Shown here: positions 5,891-12,348 of the stretch, piece by piece
Layout: each line of letters opens with the position of its first letter
Position numbering within the stretch: position 1 is the stretch's first letter
Source: Paracoccaceae bacterium
Lineage (GTDB): Bacteria; Pseudomonadota; Alphaproteobacteria; Rhodobacterales; Rhodobacteraceae
Direction: 5' to 3'
DNA: 12,348 nucleotides
Assembly: GCA_002400675.1 (NCBI GenBank)
Contig: NVQY01000163.1
Span: 1-12,348, forward strand
Position numbers and translations under genes: made by a program
The notes under the pieces: model-generated
What the model saw: the letters and a program-made list of their open reading frames with translations, nothing else
The model's database searches: none
Told to the model about the DNA's origin: nothing

Positions 5891-7154
5891 ACGATGCCTG
5901 ATCTTTGCTGCCAGCCCGTTGGTAGACGGTATAAAGTTCCTGAGGTTCCGAAATACCGCGCAGCATATACCGCCCCAGCGACACCAGATCGTAACGCCCC
6001 GACCGCGAGGCGGCAAAGATTTTGTCCGACACAATGATGTTCTGACCAATCGTGCGGTGCATACCCGACAGACGCGCCGTCAGGTTCACCGCCGGGCCGA
6101 TAACGGTGAAATCCAGCCGGTTCTCGGCGCCTATGTTGCCATAAAGGATGTCACCCGCATGCAACGCGAGGGTAAACCCGGTTGTCGGCAGGCCATCCTG
6201 TTCGCGCTGCTGGTTCAATGCAGCGATTTGCTGGCGTAACGTGGTTGCCGCTTCCAATGCCGCATCCGTCGCGGATTCGATGGTTTCAAGGTTGAACATG
6301 GTCAGCATGCCGTCGCCCATGAATTTCAGGATGTTGCCGCCATTTTCCTGAATGACGCTGACCGCCACAGCAAAATATTCGTTCAACATGTCGATAAGAT
6401 CCTGACCGGGGGTTTGTTCCGCCAGTTCAGTGAACCCGGTCAGATCGAAATAGCAGATGACCGCATTGACCTGTTGCGATGACCCGCGCTGAATTTCCCC
6501 CGACAGCACCCGCCGCCCAGCGTCCCGCCCCAGATAGACCGACAAAAGGTCACGCGCCATCTGTCGGTTCGAAGAGGATTTCAGAACCAGACCCAGATAG
6601 GGGTTAACACTGCGGATCAGGTCAAGGTCGCCATCCGAGAACCCGTTCGTGCCGTCACTTGTCCACGAGATCAGAACACCTTCGGGGGCATCAAGCGGGT
6701 CAATCTTTTCTTCGGGCTTGCGTTTCTCGAACAACAGGCCGGTGGCAAAATAGTCGGTTGCGCCGTCGGTTTTCAGCGTGTTCAGCAACGGAAACCGGCT
6801 GTGGTGGCCGGTCTGGGTCATCCGTTCGCGGTACTCTTGCTGGTCAGTCTCCAAAAGGTGGAACATCGGGCTGGAAAGCCACTGTTTGACCGGCAATTCG
6901 GTCCGTTCATAATGCTGGTGCGACATGCCGCTTTTGCGCAGCCAGTCAAAACCAATCCCGCCGAACTGCGGGTTATACGCCCGCTGGGCCACATGCACCC
7001 GCATCAGGGGAATACCCAGGTCGACCAGACGCTGGCAATATCCCTGCAAGACATCGGATCGCGATGTTCCGTCCAGCCCCTGCTGCAACAGCCACGCCTT
7101 CAGGGTCTCAGAAGGATGCGGTTCCGCTGATAAACTAAGGGTATTCTGGATCAT
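5880..7154 (-). CDS. Class III adenylate/guanylate cyclase with N-terminal sensor-like region
   Basis: A 424-aa cytoplasmic protein; no membrane segment is visible. The C-terminal class III catalytic domain (about 225-400) makes a cyclic nucleotide, probably cAMP. Its active residues are all present: first metal Asp237 in YFDLTGF, substrate Lys277 and second metal Asp281 in LKFMGDG, base-selecting Asp348 in RLDFTVIG, and Asn357 with Arg361 in NLTAR. The Lys/Asp pair predicts ATP as substrate. The N-terminal 200 residues contain no motif I can name but are well ordered in appearance (GFDWLRKSGMS, SPMF, GATDYFATGL, GVLISWTSDG, FSDGDLDLI); similar regions occur before cyclase domains in other alphaproteobacteria and may sense a ligand. 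The ATG at 7154 has only a weak ribosome site. The gene lies downstream of marR on the same strand, 86 bases apart, so read-through from marR is possible. Confidence 0.92.
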   Translation of the reverse strand: MIQNTLSLSAEPHPSETLKAWLLQQGLDGTSRSDVLQGYCQRLVDLGIPLMRVHVAQRAYNPQFGGIGFDWLRKSGMSHQHYERTELPVKQWLSSPMFHLLETDQQEYRERMTQTGHHSRFPLLNTLKTDGATDYFATGLLFEKRKPEEKIDPLDAPEGVLISWTSDGTNGFSDGDLDLIRSVNPYLGLVLKSSSNRQMARDLLSVYLGRDAGRRVLSGEIQRGSSQQVNAVICYFDLTGFTELAEQTPGQDLIDMLNEYFAVAVSVIQENGGNILKFMGDGMLTMFNLETIESATDAALEAATTLRQQIAALNQQREQDGLPTTGFTLALHAGDILYGNIGAENRLDFTVIGPAVNLTARLSGMHRTIGQNIIVSDKIFAASRSGRYDLVSLGRYMLRGISEPQELYTVYQRAGSKDQASSKP

Positions 7155-7176
7155 GGGTCGGTCCGCTGTTGTGGTC

Positions 7177-7222
7177 GGGGTTATCTGTCAGATTTAGGCT
7201 TTACAGGCCAGACAACAACCCC
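7177..7222 (-). other. Possible hairpin between marR and the cyclase gene
   Basis: GGGGTT (7177-7182) pairs with AACCCC (7217-7222); inside, TGTC (7186-7189) pairs with GACA (7211-7214) and GGC (7197-7199) with GCC (7207-7209). The structure has internal loops and no U-tract. It could attenuate or partly terminate marR transcription before the cyclase gene, or it could be chance. Confidence 0.25.
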
Positions 7223-7240
7223 ATCACCACGCATACCCGG

Positions 7241-7678
7241 TCACCCCATCCCCGCCAACCGCCGAAGCATGACCCGCAGCATGGCAACCTCTCCTCGGGT
7301 GAACTGCGATTCAAGCTTTGCGTCGTAATCCTCGGCCACTTTGCGCAGATCACGATAGGCGGCCAGGCCGGCAGATGTCAGGTCCAGATGCTCTGACCGG
7401 CGGTCCTTGTCGTCGCGCGTGCGGGTCAGGAAGCGGCGTTCAGACAGTCGCTGAACCGCGCGGCTGATCTTGGTCTTGTGCATCCGCGACCGCTCGCCGA
7501 TCTCTTTGGCCGTCATCTGCCCGTACATGCCCAGATGGAACAGCACCCGCCATTCGGTGCGCAGCATTCCATACCGGCCCTTATAGACCTCCTGAAACGC
7601 CAGTGAACTTTCCTCGGCCGCCTGATTAAGCAGATAGGGCAGGAAATCGAGCAACCCGTAGGTATCTTTTTGCGGCAT
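7241..7678 (-). CDS. MarR-family transcriptional regulator
   Basis: A 145-aa winged-helix regulator. The first helix (about 8-30) is the dimer region; RTEWRVLFHLGMYGQMTAKEIGERS gives the helix-turn-helix, with recognition helix MHKTKISRAVQRL (66-78) and a wing containing DDKDRRSEHLDLT (89-101), the typical DxRxxxLxLT motif. Such proteins usually repress and are released by small aromatic ligands. The ATG at 7678 has a strong AAGGGGAA ribosome site. It is divergent from fahA with 143 bases between the two starts, and inverted repeats lie in that spacer. The likely target is the fahA-MBL-monooxygenase operon plus itself, with an aromatic pathway intermediate as inducer; this is inferred from position only. 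Confidence 0.92.
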   Translation of the reverse strand: MPQKDTYGLLDFLPYLLNQAAEESSLAFQEVYKGRYGMLRTEWRVLFHLGMYGQMTAKEIGERSRMHKTKISRAVQRLSERRFLTRTRDDKDRRSEHLDLTSAGLAAYRDLRKVAEDYDAKLESQFTRGEVAMLRVMLRRLAGMG

Positions 7679-7693
7679 CTTTTCCCCTTTTTC

Positions 7694-7716
7694 GTTGTTA
7701 GTTACAAAAACAACTA
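7694..7716. promoter_or_regulatory. Candidate MarR operator in the divergent spacer
   Basis: Two overlapping inverted repeats: GTTGTT (7694-7699) with AACAAC (7709-7714), and TAGTT (7699-7703) with AACTA (7712-7716). MarR dimers bind short inverted repeats of this size, commonly overlapping a promoter. A -10-like TATTAC (7715-7720) for the rightward operon overlaps it. The octamer TCTGCAAC at 7722 is repeated at 7776. The site is 15 bases upstream of the marR start codon, suited to autoregulation. Confidence 0.5.
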
Positions 7717-7821
7717 TTACCTCTGCAACTGAATTCGAAGAATCGCAGGTCTTTTTCAGGGATTTGATTCGTCATTCTGCAACCAGATTGACCCGCGCCA
7801 CCACCGTACGAGGGACCACAC

Positions 7822-9078
7822 ATGCCGCTGATGAAAAGCTGGGTTGCATCGGCCAATAGCGCCGACACGCCTTTTCCGCTCAACAACCTGCCATATGGCG
7901 TCTTTTCCACGCCTGACACCGACCCGCGCTGTGGCGTGGCGATTGGCGAGATGATCCTCGACTGTCAGGCCGCCGAAGAAATCGGCCTGATTAACCTTAC
8001 CAACGACCCCCTGTTCGACGTGCCGTTCTGGAATGACCTGATGGAGCAAGGCCCGGCAGTCTGGGCCGCCCTGCGCGACCGGCTAACCGCCCTTCTGGCC
8101 GCAGGATCACCGCATCAAAGCATGGTTGAACCGCTGCTGATCCCCATAGCCGAGGCAGAAATGCACCTGCCAATGGTGGTGCCGGAATATACCGACTTTT
8201 ACGCCGGACGACACCACGCCACCAACGTCGGCACAATGTTTCGCGGCGCGGAAAATGCCCTGCCGCCGAACTGGCTGCATATGCCGATTGGCTACAATGG
8301 CCGCGCGTCATCGGTGGTGGTGTCCGGCACCGACATCCGCCGCCCGTGGGGCCAGCTGAAATCGCCCGACCACGATCTCCCGGCGTTCCTGCCTTGCCGC
8401 CGCTTTGATATCGAGCTGGAAATGGGCGCGATCGTCGGCACCCCTTCGGACGGACCTATTACTGTGCAGGAAGCGGATGACAACATATTTGGCTTTGTGC
8501 TGCTGAACGACTGGTCCGCGCGCGACATTCAGGCGTGGGAATACCAACCGCTTGGACCGTTTCAGGCCAAGGCCACCGCCACCTCGATCAGCCCGTGGAT
8601 CGTCACCAAAGCCGCACTTGAGCCGTTCCGCACCGACACCCCGCCGCGTGAATTCGAACTGCTGGACCACCTCAAAGACGTGGGGCCTATGCTTTTCGAC
8701 ATCGACCTGACGGTAACACTGGCCCCGGCTGGTAAACCCGCCAGCACCATTACCAGAACCAACTACAGGGAAATGTACTATTCCGCCGCCCAGCAACTGG
8801 CGCATCACACCACATCGGGCTGCCCGATGAACGCGGGCGACCTGCTTGGATCCGGCACCATCTCCGGACCGGAAAAATCCGAACGCGGCTCGCTGCTGGA
8901 ACTCAGCTGGGGCGGCAAGGAACCCTTCACGCTGGAAACCGGCGAACAACGATCCTTTGTCGAGGACGGCGACACCCTGACCCTGACCGGTGCCGCCCTT
9001 GGCGACGGCTACAAAATCGGCTTCGGTAACTGCACCGGCACCCTGCTACCGGCGCTAAAAGACCCCTACGAAAGATAA
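7822..9078 (+). CDS. fahA: Fumarylacetoacetase
   Basis: A 418-aa enzyme that hydrolyses 4-fumarylacetoacetate to fumarate and acetoacetate, the last step of homogentisate (tyrosine/phenylalanine) catabolism in the cytoplasm. The length fits the full two-domain FAH type, not the shorter FAH-fold hydrolases. The N-terminal SH3-like part covers about 1-117. The catalytic domain shows metal Asp125 in YTDFY, catalytic His132 in GRHH, metal residues Glu198 and Glu200 in FDIELEMG, Asp230 in LLNDWSARDIQAWEY, and the PLGPFQAKATATSISPWIV segment with its conserved Lys; these line up one to three residues before the mouse FAH numbers. NAGDLLGSGTISGPE and GFGNCTGTLLPA close the fold. The ATG at 7822 follows GAGGGA. 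It is the first gene of a rightward five-gene run and divergent from marR. Homogentisate dioxygenase and maleylacetoacetate isomerase are not in view. Confidence 0.96.
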   Translation: MPLMKSWVASANSADTPFPLNNLPYGVFSTPDTDPRCGVAIGEMILDCQAAEEIGLINLTNDPLFDVPFWNDLMEQGPAVWAALRDRLTALLAAGSPHQSMVEPLLIPIAEAEMHLPMVVPEYTDFYAGRHHATNVGTMFRGAENALPPNWLHMPIGYNGRASSVVVSGTDIRRPWGQLKSPDHDLPAFLPCRRFDIELEMGAIVGTPSDGPITVQEADDNIFGFVLLNDWSARDIQAWEYQPLGPFQAKATATSISPWIVTKAALEPFRTDTPPREFELLDHLKDVGPMLFDIDLTVTLAPAGKPASTITRTNYREMYYSAAQQLAHHTTSGCPMNAGDLLGSGTISGPEKSERGSLLELSWGGKEPFTLETGEQRSFVEDGDTLTLTGAALGDGYKIGFGNCTGTLLPALKDPYER

Positions 9079-9087
9079 CCGACCCCC

Positions 9088-9126
9088 AGCTTCTTCTTGT
9101 CTTAAATACTCCCGCCGGAGGCTCCC
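9088..9126. repeat. Possible dispersed intergenic element with small hairpin
   Basis: The gap after fahA holds a pyrimidine-rich run, TTAAATACTCCCG, and a short hairpin CTCC-CGCC-GGAG (9109-9120). From memory, similar AAATACTCC..GGAG segments occur after many genes in Rhodobacterales genomes. Only one copy is in this window, so its repeat nature cannot be shown here. It may act as a weak terminator or processing site between fahA and the next gene. Confidence 0.3.
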
Positions 9127-9165
9127 CACCCCGCCACCAGCGCAACGCATCAAGGAAAACATACA

Positions 9166-10116
9166 ATGGCCAAAGCATTCGCATCCCAAGGCGACATGAG
9201 CGAAAAGAAAATCACTTTTGAGGAAGTCGGCAAAGACCTCTGGGCCTTTACCGCCGAAGGCGACCCGAATTCCGGCGTCATCATCGGCGATGACAGCGTT
9301 ATGATCATCGAAGCGCAGGCCACCCCGCGCCTCGCCAACAAGGTGATCGAAAAGGTCCGCGAAGTCACCGACAAGCCGATCAGCCACGTGGTTCTGACCC
9401 ACTATCACGCCGTCCGCGTGCTGGGCGCATCGGCTTATGGCGCAGATCAGATCATCATGGGCGACGCCGCCCGCGCCATGGTCGTCGAACGTGGGCAAGA
9501 AGACTGGGACAGCGAATTCCAACGCTTCCCCCGCCTGTTCGAAGGGCATGAAAGCATTCCGGGCCTGACCTACCCCACCACCACATTCTCCGAGGACATG
9601 ACCGTCTACCTTGGCAACCGGCGCATCGACCTGATGCATCTGGGCCGCGCGCATACGCAGGGCGATATCGTCATCCATGTGCCGGATCAGAACGTGATGT
9701 TCACCGGCGACATCGTCGAATACCACTCGGCCTGCTATTGCGGCGACGGGCATTTCGGCGACTGGGGCGACACGCTCGACAATATCGCCGCGTTTGACGT
9801 GGACGCGATTGCCCCGGGGCGTGGAGATGCGCTGATCGGCAAGGACATGGTCGCCGCCGCCATCGCCAGCACCCGCGATTTTGTCGACAGCACCTATTCC
9901 CCTGCGGCCAAGGTCGCGGCACGCGGCGGATCGCTCAAGGACGCATGGGACGCGGTACGCGCCGAATGCGATCCAAAGTTCGCCGATTACGCCATCTACG
10001 AACACTGCCTGCCCTTCAACGTCGCGCGCGCCTATGACGAGGCCCGCGGCATCGACACCCCCCGGATCTGGACCGCCCAGCGCGACCTGGACATGTGGGC
10101 GGCCTTGCAGGGCTAA
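9166..10116 (+). CDS. Metallo-beta-lactamase-fold protein with a degenerate second zinc site
   Basis: A 316-aa cytoplasmic protein of the MBL superfamily; no signal peptide. The fold signature is present: DDSVMIIEAQAT in the first sheet, then LTHYHAVRV, HLGRAHTQGDIVIHVP, MFTGDIVEY and IAPGRGDAL. Compared with the glyoxalase II layout, zinc site 1 ligands are kept (His79, His81, His163, bridging Asp182), but all exclusive site 2 ligands are replaced: the HxHxDH Asp by Val83, its last His by Arg84, and the final His by Arg219. It may therefore bind one metal or have a changed chemistry. The ATG at 9166 follows AAGGA; the MAKAFASQGD start looks natural, though Met11 is a possible alternative. 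It lies between fahA (87-base gap) and the FAD monooxygenase (54-base gap), so hydrolysis of a pathway ester or lactone is a reasonable guess, no more. Confidence 0.88.
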   Translation: MAKAFASQGDMSEKKITFEEVGKDLWAFTAEGDPNSGVIIGDDSVMIIEAQATPRLANKVIEKVREVTDKPISHVVLTHYHAVRVLGASAYGADQIIMGDAARAMVVERGQEDWDSEFQRFPRLFEGHESIPGLTYPTTTFSEDMTVYLGNRRIDLMHLGRAHTQGDIVIHVPDQNVMFTGDIVEYHSACYCGDGHFGDWGDTLDNIAAFDVDAIAPGRGDALIGKDMVAAAIASTRDFVDSTYSPAAKVAARGGSLKDAWDAVRAECDPKFADYAIYEHCLPFNVARAYDEARGIDTPRIWTAQRDLDMWAALQG

Positions 10117-10170
10117 GCACCGACAACAAACAAACGCGCGAGTCATCAACCCCTTTCGGGAGGAGACCCA

Positions 10171-11781
10171 ATGAACAAGATTTTTGAAGTCCCGCTCTAC
10201 CCATACGAACACAGCCCGGATCAGGATGAACTAACCCCTGTGCGCCGCAAGGTGGTGGTGATCGGTGCCGGACCAATCGGTCTGGGTGCCGCCATCGAAA
10301 TGGCGCAACAGGGCATCGAAGTGGTGATCCTCGACGAGAACGACAAGGTCAGTTTCGGCTCGCGCGCCATCTGTTTCGCCAAACGTCCCCTGGAAATCCT
10401 TGACCGGCTTGGCTGCGGCCATGAGATGGTCGAAAAAGGCGTTGAATGGGACGTGGGCAAGGTGTTTTTTGGCGACCGTCAGGTCTATGAATTCAACCTG
10501 CAACCCGAGGACGGCCACGAATTTCCCGCCTTTATCAACCTGCAACAATACTTCCTGGAAGAGTACCTGATAAACCGGGTCCGTGAACTTCAGGCGACAG
10601 GCGCGCCGATCGAAATTCGCGGCCGCAACAAGGTCTCGGCGATCGGCACCCATCCCAGCCATGTCACGCTAGAGGTCGAAACCCCCGAAGGGCCGTATAA
10701 TCTTGAGGCCGACTGGTTGATCGCCTGTGACGGGGCCAATTCGCCCACCCGGTCGATGTTGGGGCTGGATTTCGTCGGGCGCGTGTTCGAGGACAATTTC
10801 CTGATCGCCGATGTGATCATGGAGGCCGATTTCCCCACCGAACGCTGGTTCTGGTTCGATCCGCCCTTCAACCGGGGTCAATCCGCGCTGCTGCACAAAC
10901 AGCCCGACAATGTCTGGCGCATTGATCTGCAACTGGGTTGGGACATCGACAAGGAACGCGAAAAGCGGCCCGAAAACGTGATTCCACGGCTCAGGGAAAT
11001 GCTGGGCGACGAGGTGGAATTCGAACTGGAATGGGTCAGCATCTATACCTTCCAGTGCCGCCGCATGGAAAATTTCCGCCATGGCCGGGTGCTGTTCGCC
11101 GGGGACGCGGCGCATCAGGTGTCGCCGTTTGGCGCGCGTGGGGCGAACTCCGGGCTTCAGGACACCGACAATCTGGGTTGGAAGCTGGGGCTGGTGATCA
11201 ACGGGCAGGCCTCGGAAAGCCTGCTGGACAGCTATAATTTTGAACGCATCCACGGCGCGGATGAAAACATCCTGAACTCGACCCGCTCGACCGATTTCAT
11301 CACGCCGAAATCGGACATGTCGCGGCTGTTGCGCGATGCGGTTCTTGACCTGTCAGAGCATTTTGAGTTTGCCCGCCCCTTGGTCAACTCCGGGCGCTTG
11401 TCAGTGCCCTGCACCTATGACGGGTCCGATCTGAATTCGGCCGACGCGCTGAACGGTCCGGCAGACACACGCCCCGGGTCGTCCTGCCCCGATGCGCCGC
11501 TGGACGACGGGTTCCTGTTGCCCAAGCTGGGCGGGAAATTCACCCTGTTGACCATCAACACCGACGCCCCCGACCAGATCGAAGTGGACGGGATCGAGGT
11601 CACCCGGCTGGCGCTGAACACTGGCACCGACCCGAACTCTCCGCTGAAACAACGGTATCTGGGCGACGCCACATCCGCCGTGTACCTGATCCGCCCGGAT
11701 CAACACGTCGCCGCACGCCGGCCCACCTATGACGAAAACCTGTTCCACGCCGCCGTCCGGCGTGCCACCGGCAAGGAGTAA
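10171..11781 (+). CDS. FAD-dependent aromatic-ring monooxygenase, MhpA-like (PheA/TfdB family)
   Basis: A 536-aa group A flavoprotein hydroxylase. Seen are the FAD-binding VIGAGPIGLGAA (GxGxxG, 32-37), the DG motif CDGANSPTR (Asp187-Gly188), and the GD motif FAGDAAHQVSPFGARGANSG (Gly311-Asp312) that contacts the FAD ribose. The C-terminal region ending YLIRPDQHVAARRP resembles the thioredoxin-like C-terminal domain of phenol hydroxylase and MhpA. These enzymes use NAD(P)H and O2 to hydroxylate phenolic rings. In a fumarylacetoacetase operon the simplest role is making a dihydroxylated ring-cleavage substrate (for example homogentisate from a hydroxyphenylacetate), but the substrate cannot be read from sequence. 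The ATG at 10171 has a strong GGGAGGAG site. The DUF2783 gene follows five bases after its stop, so the two are translationally close. Confidence 0.93.
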   Translation: MNKIFEVPLYPYEHSPDQDELTPVRRKVVVIGAGPIGLGAAIEMAQQGIEVVILDENDKVSFGSRAICFAKRPLEILDRLGCGHEMVEKGVEWDVGKVFFGDRQVYEFNLQPEDGHEFPAFINLQQYFLEEYLINRVRELQATGAPIEIRGRNKVSAIGTHPSHVTLEVETPEGPYNLEADWLIACDGANSPTRSMLGLDFVGRVFEDNFLIADVIMEADFPTERWFWFDPPFNRGQSALLHKQPDNVWRIDLQLGWDIDKEREKRPENVIPRLREMLGDEVEFELEWVSIYTFQCRRMENFRHGRVLFAGDAAHQVSPFGARGANSGLQDTDNLGWKLGLVINGQASESLLDSYNFERIHGADENILNSTRSTDFITPKSDMSRLLRDAVLDLSEHFEFARPLVNSGRLSVPCTYDGSDLNSADALNGPADTRPGSSCPDAPLDDGFLLPKLGGKFTLLTINTDAPDQIEVDGIEVTRLALNTGTDPNSPLKQRYLGDATSAVYLIRPDQHVAARRPTYDENLFHAAVRRATGKE

Positions 11782-11786
11782 CGCAA

Positions 11787-11978
11787 ATGTCCACATTGAC
11801 CCTGACCCCGAACATCGACGGCGCGGATGATTTCTATGCCGACCTTCTGGCCACCCACGACGGCCTGTCGAACGCGGACAGCGGCGCGCTGAATGCCCGC
11901 CTTGTGCTGATCCTTGCCAACCATATCGGCGAACGCAAAATCCTGACCGAGGCCCTGAAAGCCGCCGCATTAAAGTAA
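11787..11978 (+). CDS. DUF2783-domain small protein
   Basis: A 63-aa soluble protein, with DDFYADLLATHDGLSNADSGALNARLVLILANHIGE forming most of the predicted helical DUF2783 region. No cysteines, catalytic motif or membrane segment. The start codon has AAGGAG overlapping the end of the monooxygenase gene, and the five-base gap points to coupled expression in fixed ratio with that enzyme. From memory this small family is typically found beside MhpA-like monooxygenases, which suggests an accessory subunit or a stability factor; that is inference, and no function is established that I know of. The ORF is convincing despite its size because of the ribosome site, position and family match. Confidence 0.88.
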   Translation: MSTLTLTPNIDGADDFYADLLATHDGLSNADSGALNARLVLILANHIGERKILTEALKAAALK

Positions 11979-11999
11979 CCCCGAAAGAGGAGAAACCTT

Positions 12000-12348
12000 A
12001 TGAAAATTGATAGAATCCACCACGTTGCCTATCGCTGCAAGGACGCCAAAGAGACCGTTGAATGGTACGGCAAGATGCTGAACATGGATTTCGTGCTGGC
12101 CATCGCCGAGGACAAAGTGCCCTCGACCCACGAACCCGACCCCTACATGCACGTCTTTCTCGATGCCGGGAACGGCAACGTTCTGGCGTTTTTTGAACTG
12201 CCGACCAAACCGGAAATGGGCCGCGATCCCAACACCCCGGTCTGGGTTCAGCATCTGGCGTTCAAGGTCAAGGACCGCGCCGAGTTGCTTGAATTCAAGG
12301 CCCATCTTGAGGCCGAGGGCGTTGAGGTTCTGGGCGTCACCGACCATT
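12000..12348 (+). CDS. VOC-superfamily protein (glyoxalase/dioxygenase fold), 5' part
   Basis: 116 codons are visible and the frame runs off the window end without a stop. It starts MKIDRIHHVAYRCKDAKETVEWYGKM at ATG 12000, with AGAGGAGA just upstream and 21 bases after the DUF2783 gene. The beta-alpha-beta-beta-beta pattern is that of the vicinal oxygen chelate fold. Candidate metal ligands are His8 in HHVAYR, Glu66 in LAFFELP, and His85 in QHLAFKVKD at the start of the second repeat; the fourth would lie beyond the edge. This arrangement is closer to glyoxalase-type single-metal enzymes than to full-length extradiol dioxygenases or 4-hydroxyphenylpyruvate dioxygenase, which are longer, but without the 3' end the subfamily is open. 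Its place in the operon suggests action on an aromatic-pathway intermediate. Confidence 0.9.
   Translation, partial: MKIDRIHHVAYRCKDAKETVEWYGKMLNMDFVLAIAEDKVPSTHEPDPYMHVFLDAGNGNVLAFFELPTKPEMGRDPNTPVWVQHLAFKVKDRAELLEFKAHLEAEGVEVLGVTDH

Noticed and set aside
9055..10212. 385-codon open frame on the minus strand
   Set aside because: It is antisense to the clearly homologous MBL gene and arises from high third-position GC; no family character and no ribosome site.

Overview
The window looks like chromosomal DNA of an alphaproteobacterium, most likely a Rhodobacterales (Roseobacter-group) marine bacterium. The evidence is a MipZ-type division-site ATPase, a zinc-ligand-free L31 protein, high-GC codon use in most genes and a roseobacter-like catabolic cluster. 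This assignment is inferred from protein character, not from a database search. No rRNA, tRNA, CRISPR array or insertion sequence was seen.

Left part (1-2551), translation genes. The 3' part of trmD is followed, after a gap, by rplS and rpmE, which ends at a strong intrinsic terminator. The usual trmD-rplS adjacency is broken by an opposite-strand gene of clearly lower GC, which encodes a uronate-dehydrogenase-like NAD-dependent sugar dehydrogenase. About 440 bases without a clear gene follow. The end of this gap, just before rplS, can fold into two hairpins and may be an L19 leader.

Middle part (2590-7154), housekeeping genes. These are a DEAD-box RNA helicase with a DbpA-like RNA-binding domain and a very basic tail, the division-site regulator MipZ, a small exported protein of unknown function, and, convergent to it, a class III adenylate cyclase with all expected catalytic residues. 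A 12-bp hairpin sits between the convergent pair and includes the cyclase stop codon.

Right part (7241-12348), an aromatic-catabolism locus. A MarR-type regulator is divergent from a rightward five-gene run: fumarylacetoacetase, an unusual metallo-beta-lactamase-fold protein, an MhpA-like FAD aromatic-ring monooxygenase, a 63-aa DUF2783 protein and a VOC-fold protein cut by the window edge. Fumarylacetoacetase is the last enzyme of the homogentisate (tyrosine/phenylalanine) pathway. The monooxygenase could make a dihydroxylated ring-cleavage substrate feeding into it, with the MBL, DUF2783 and VOC proteins in supporting roles that cannot be named from sequence. Homogentisate dioxygenase and maleylacetoacetate isomerase are not in the window. 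Inverted repeats in the divergent spacer are a plausible MarR operator.

The most interesting points are the MBL protein, which keeps one zinc site but has lost every exclusive ligand of the other; the conserved-looking but functionally unassigned catabolic set around it; the foreign-looking gene inside the ribosomal-protein operon; and the structured rplS leader.
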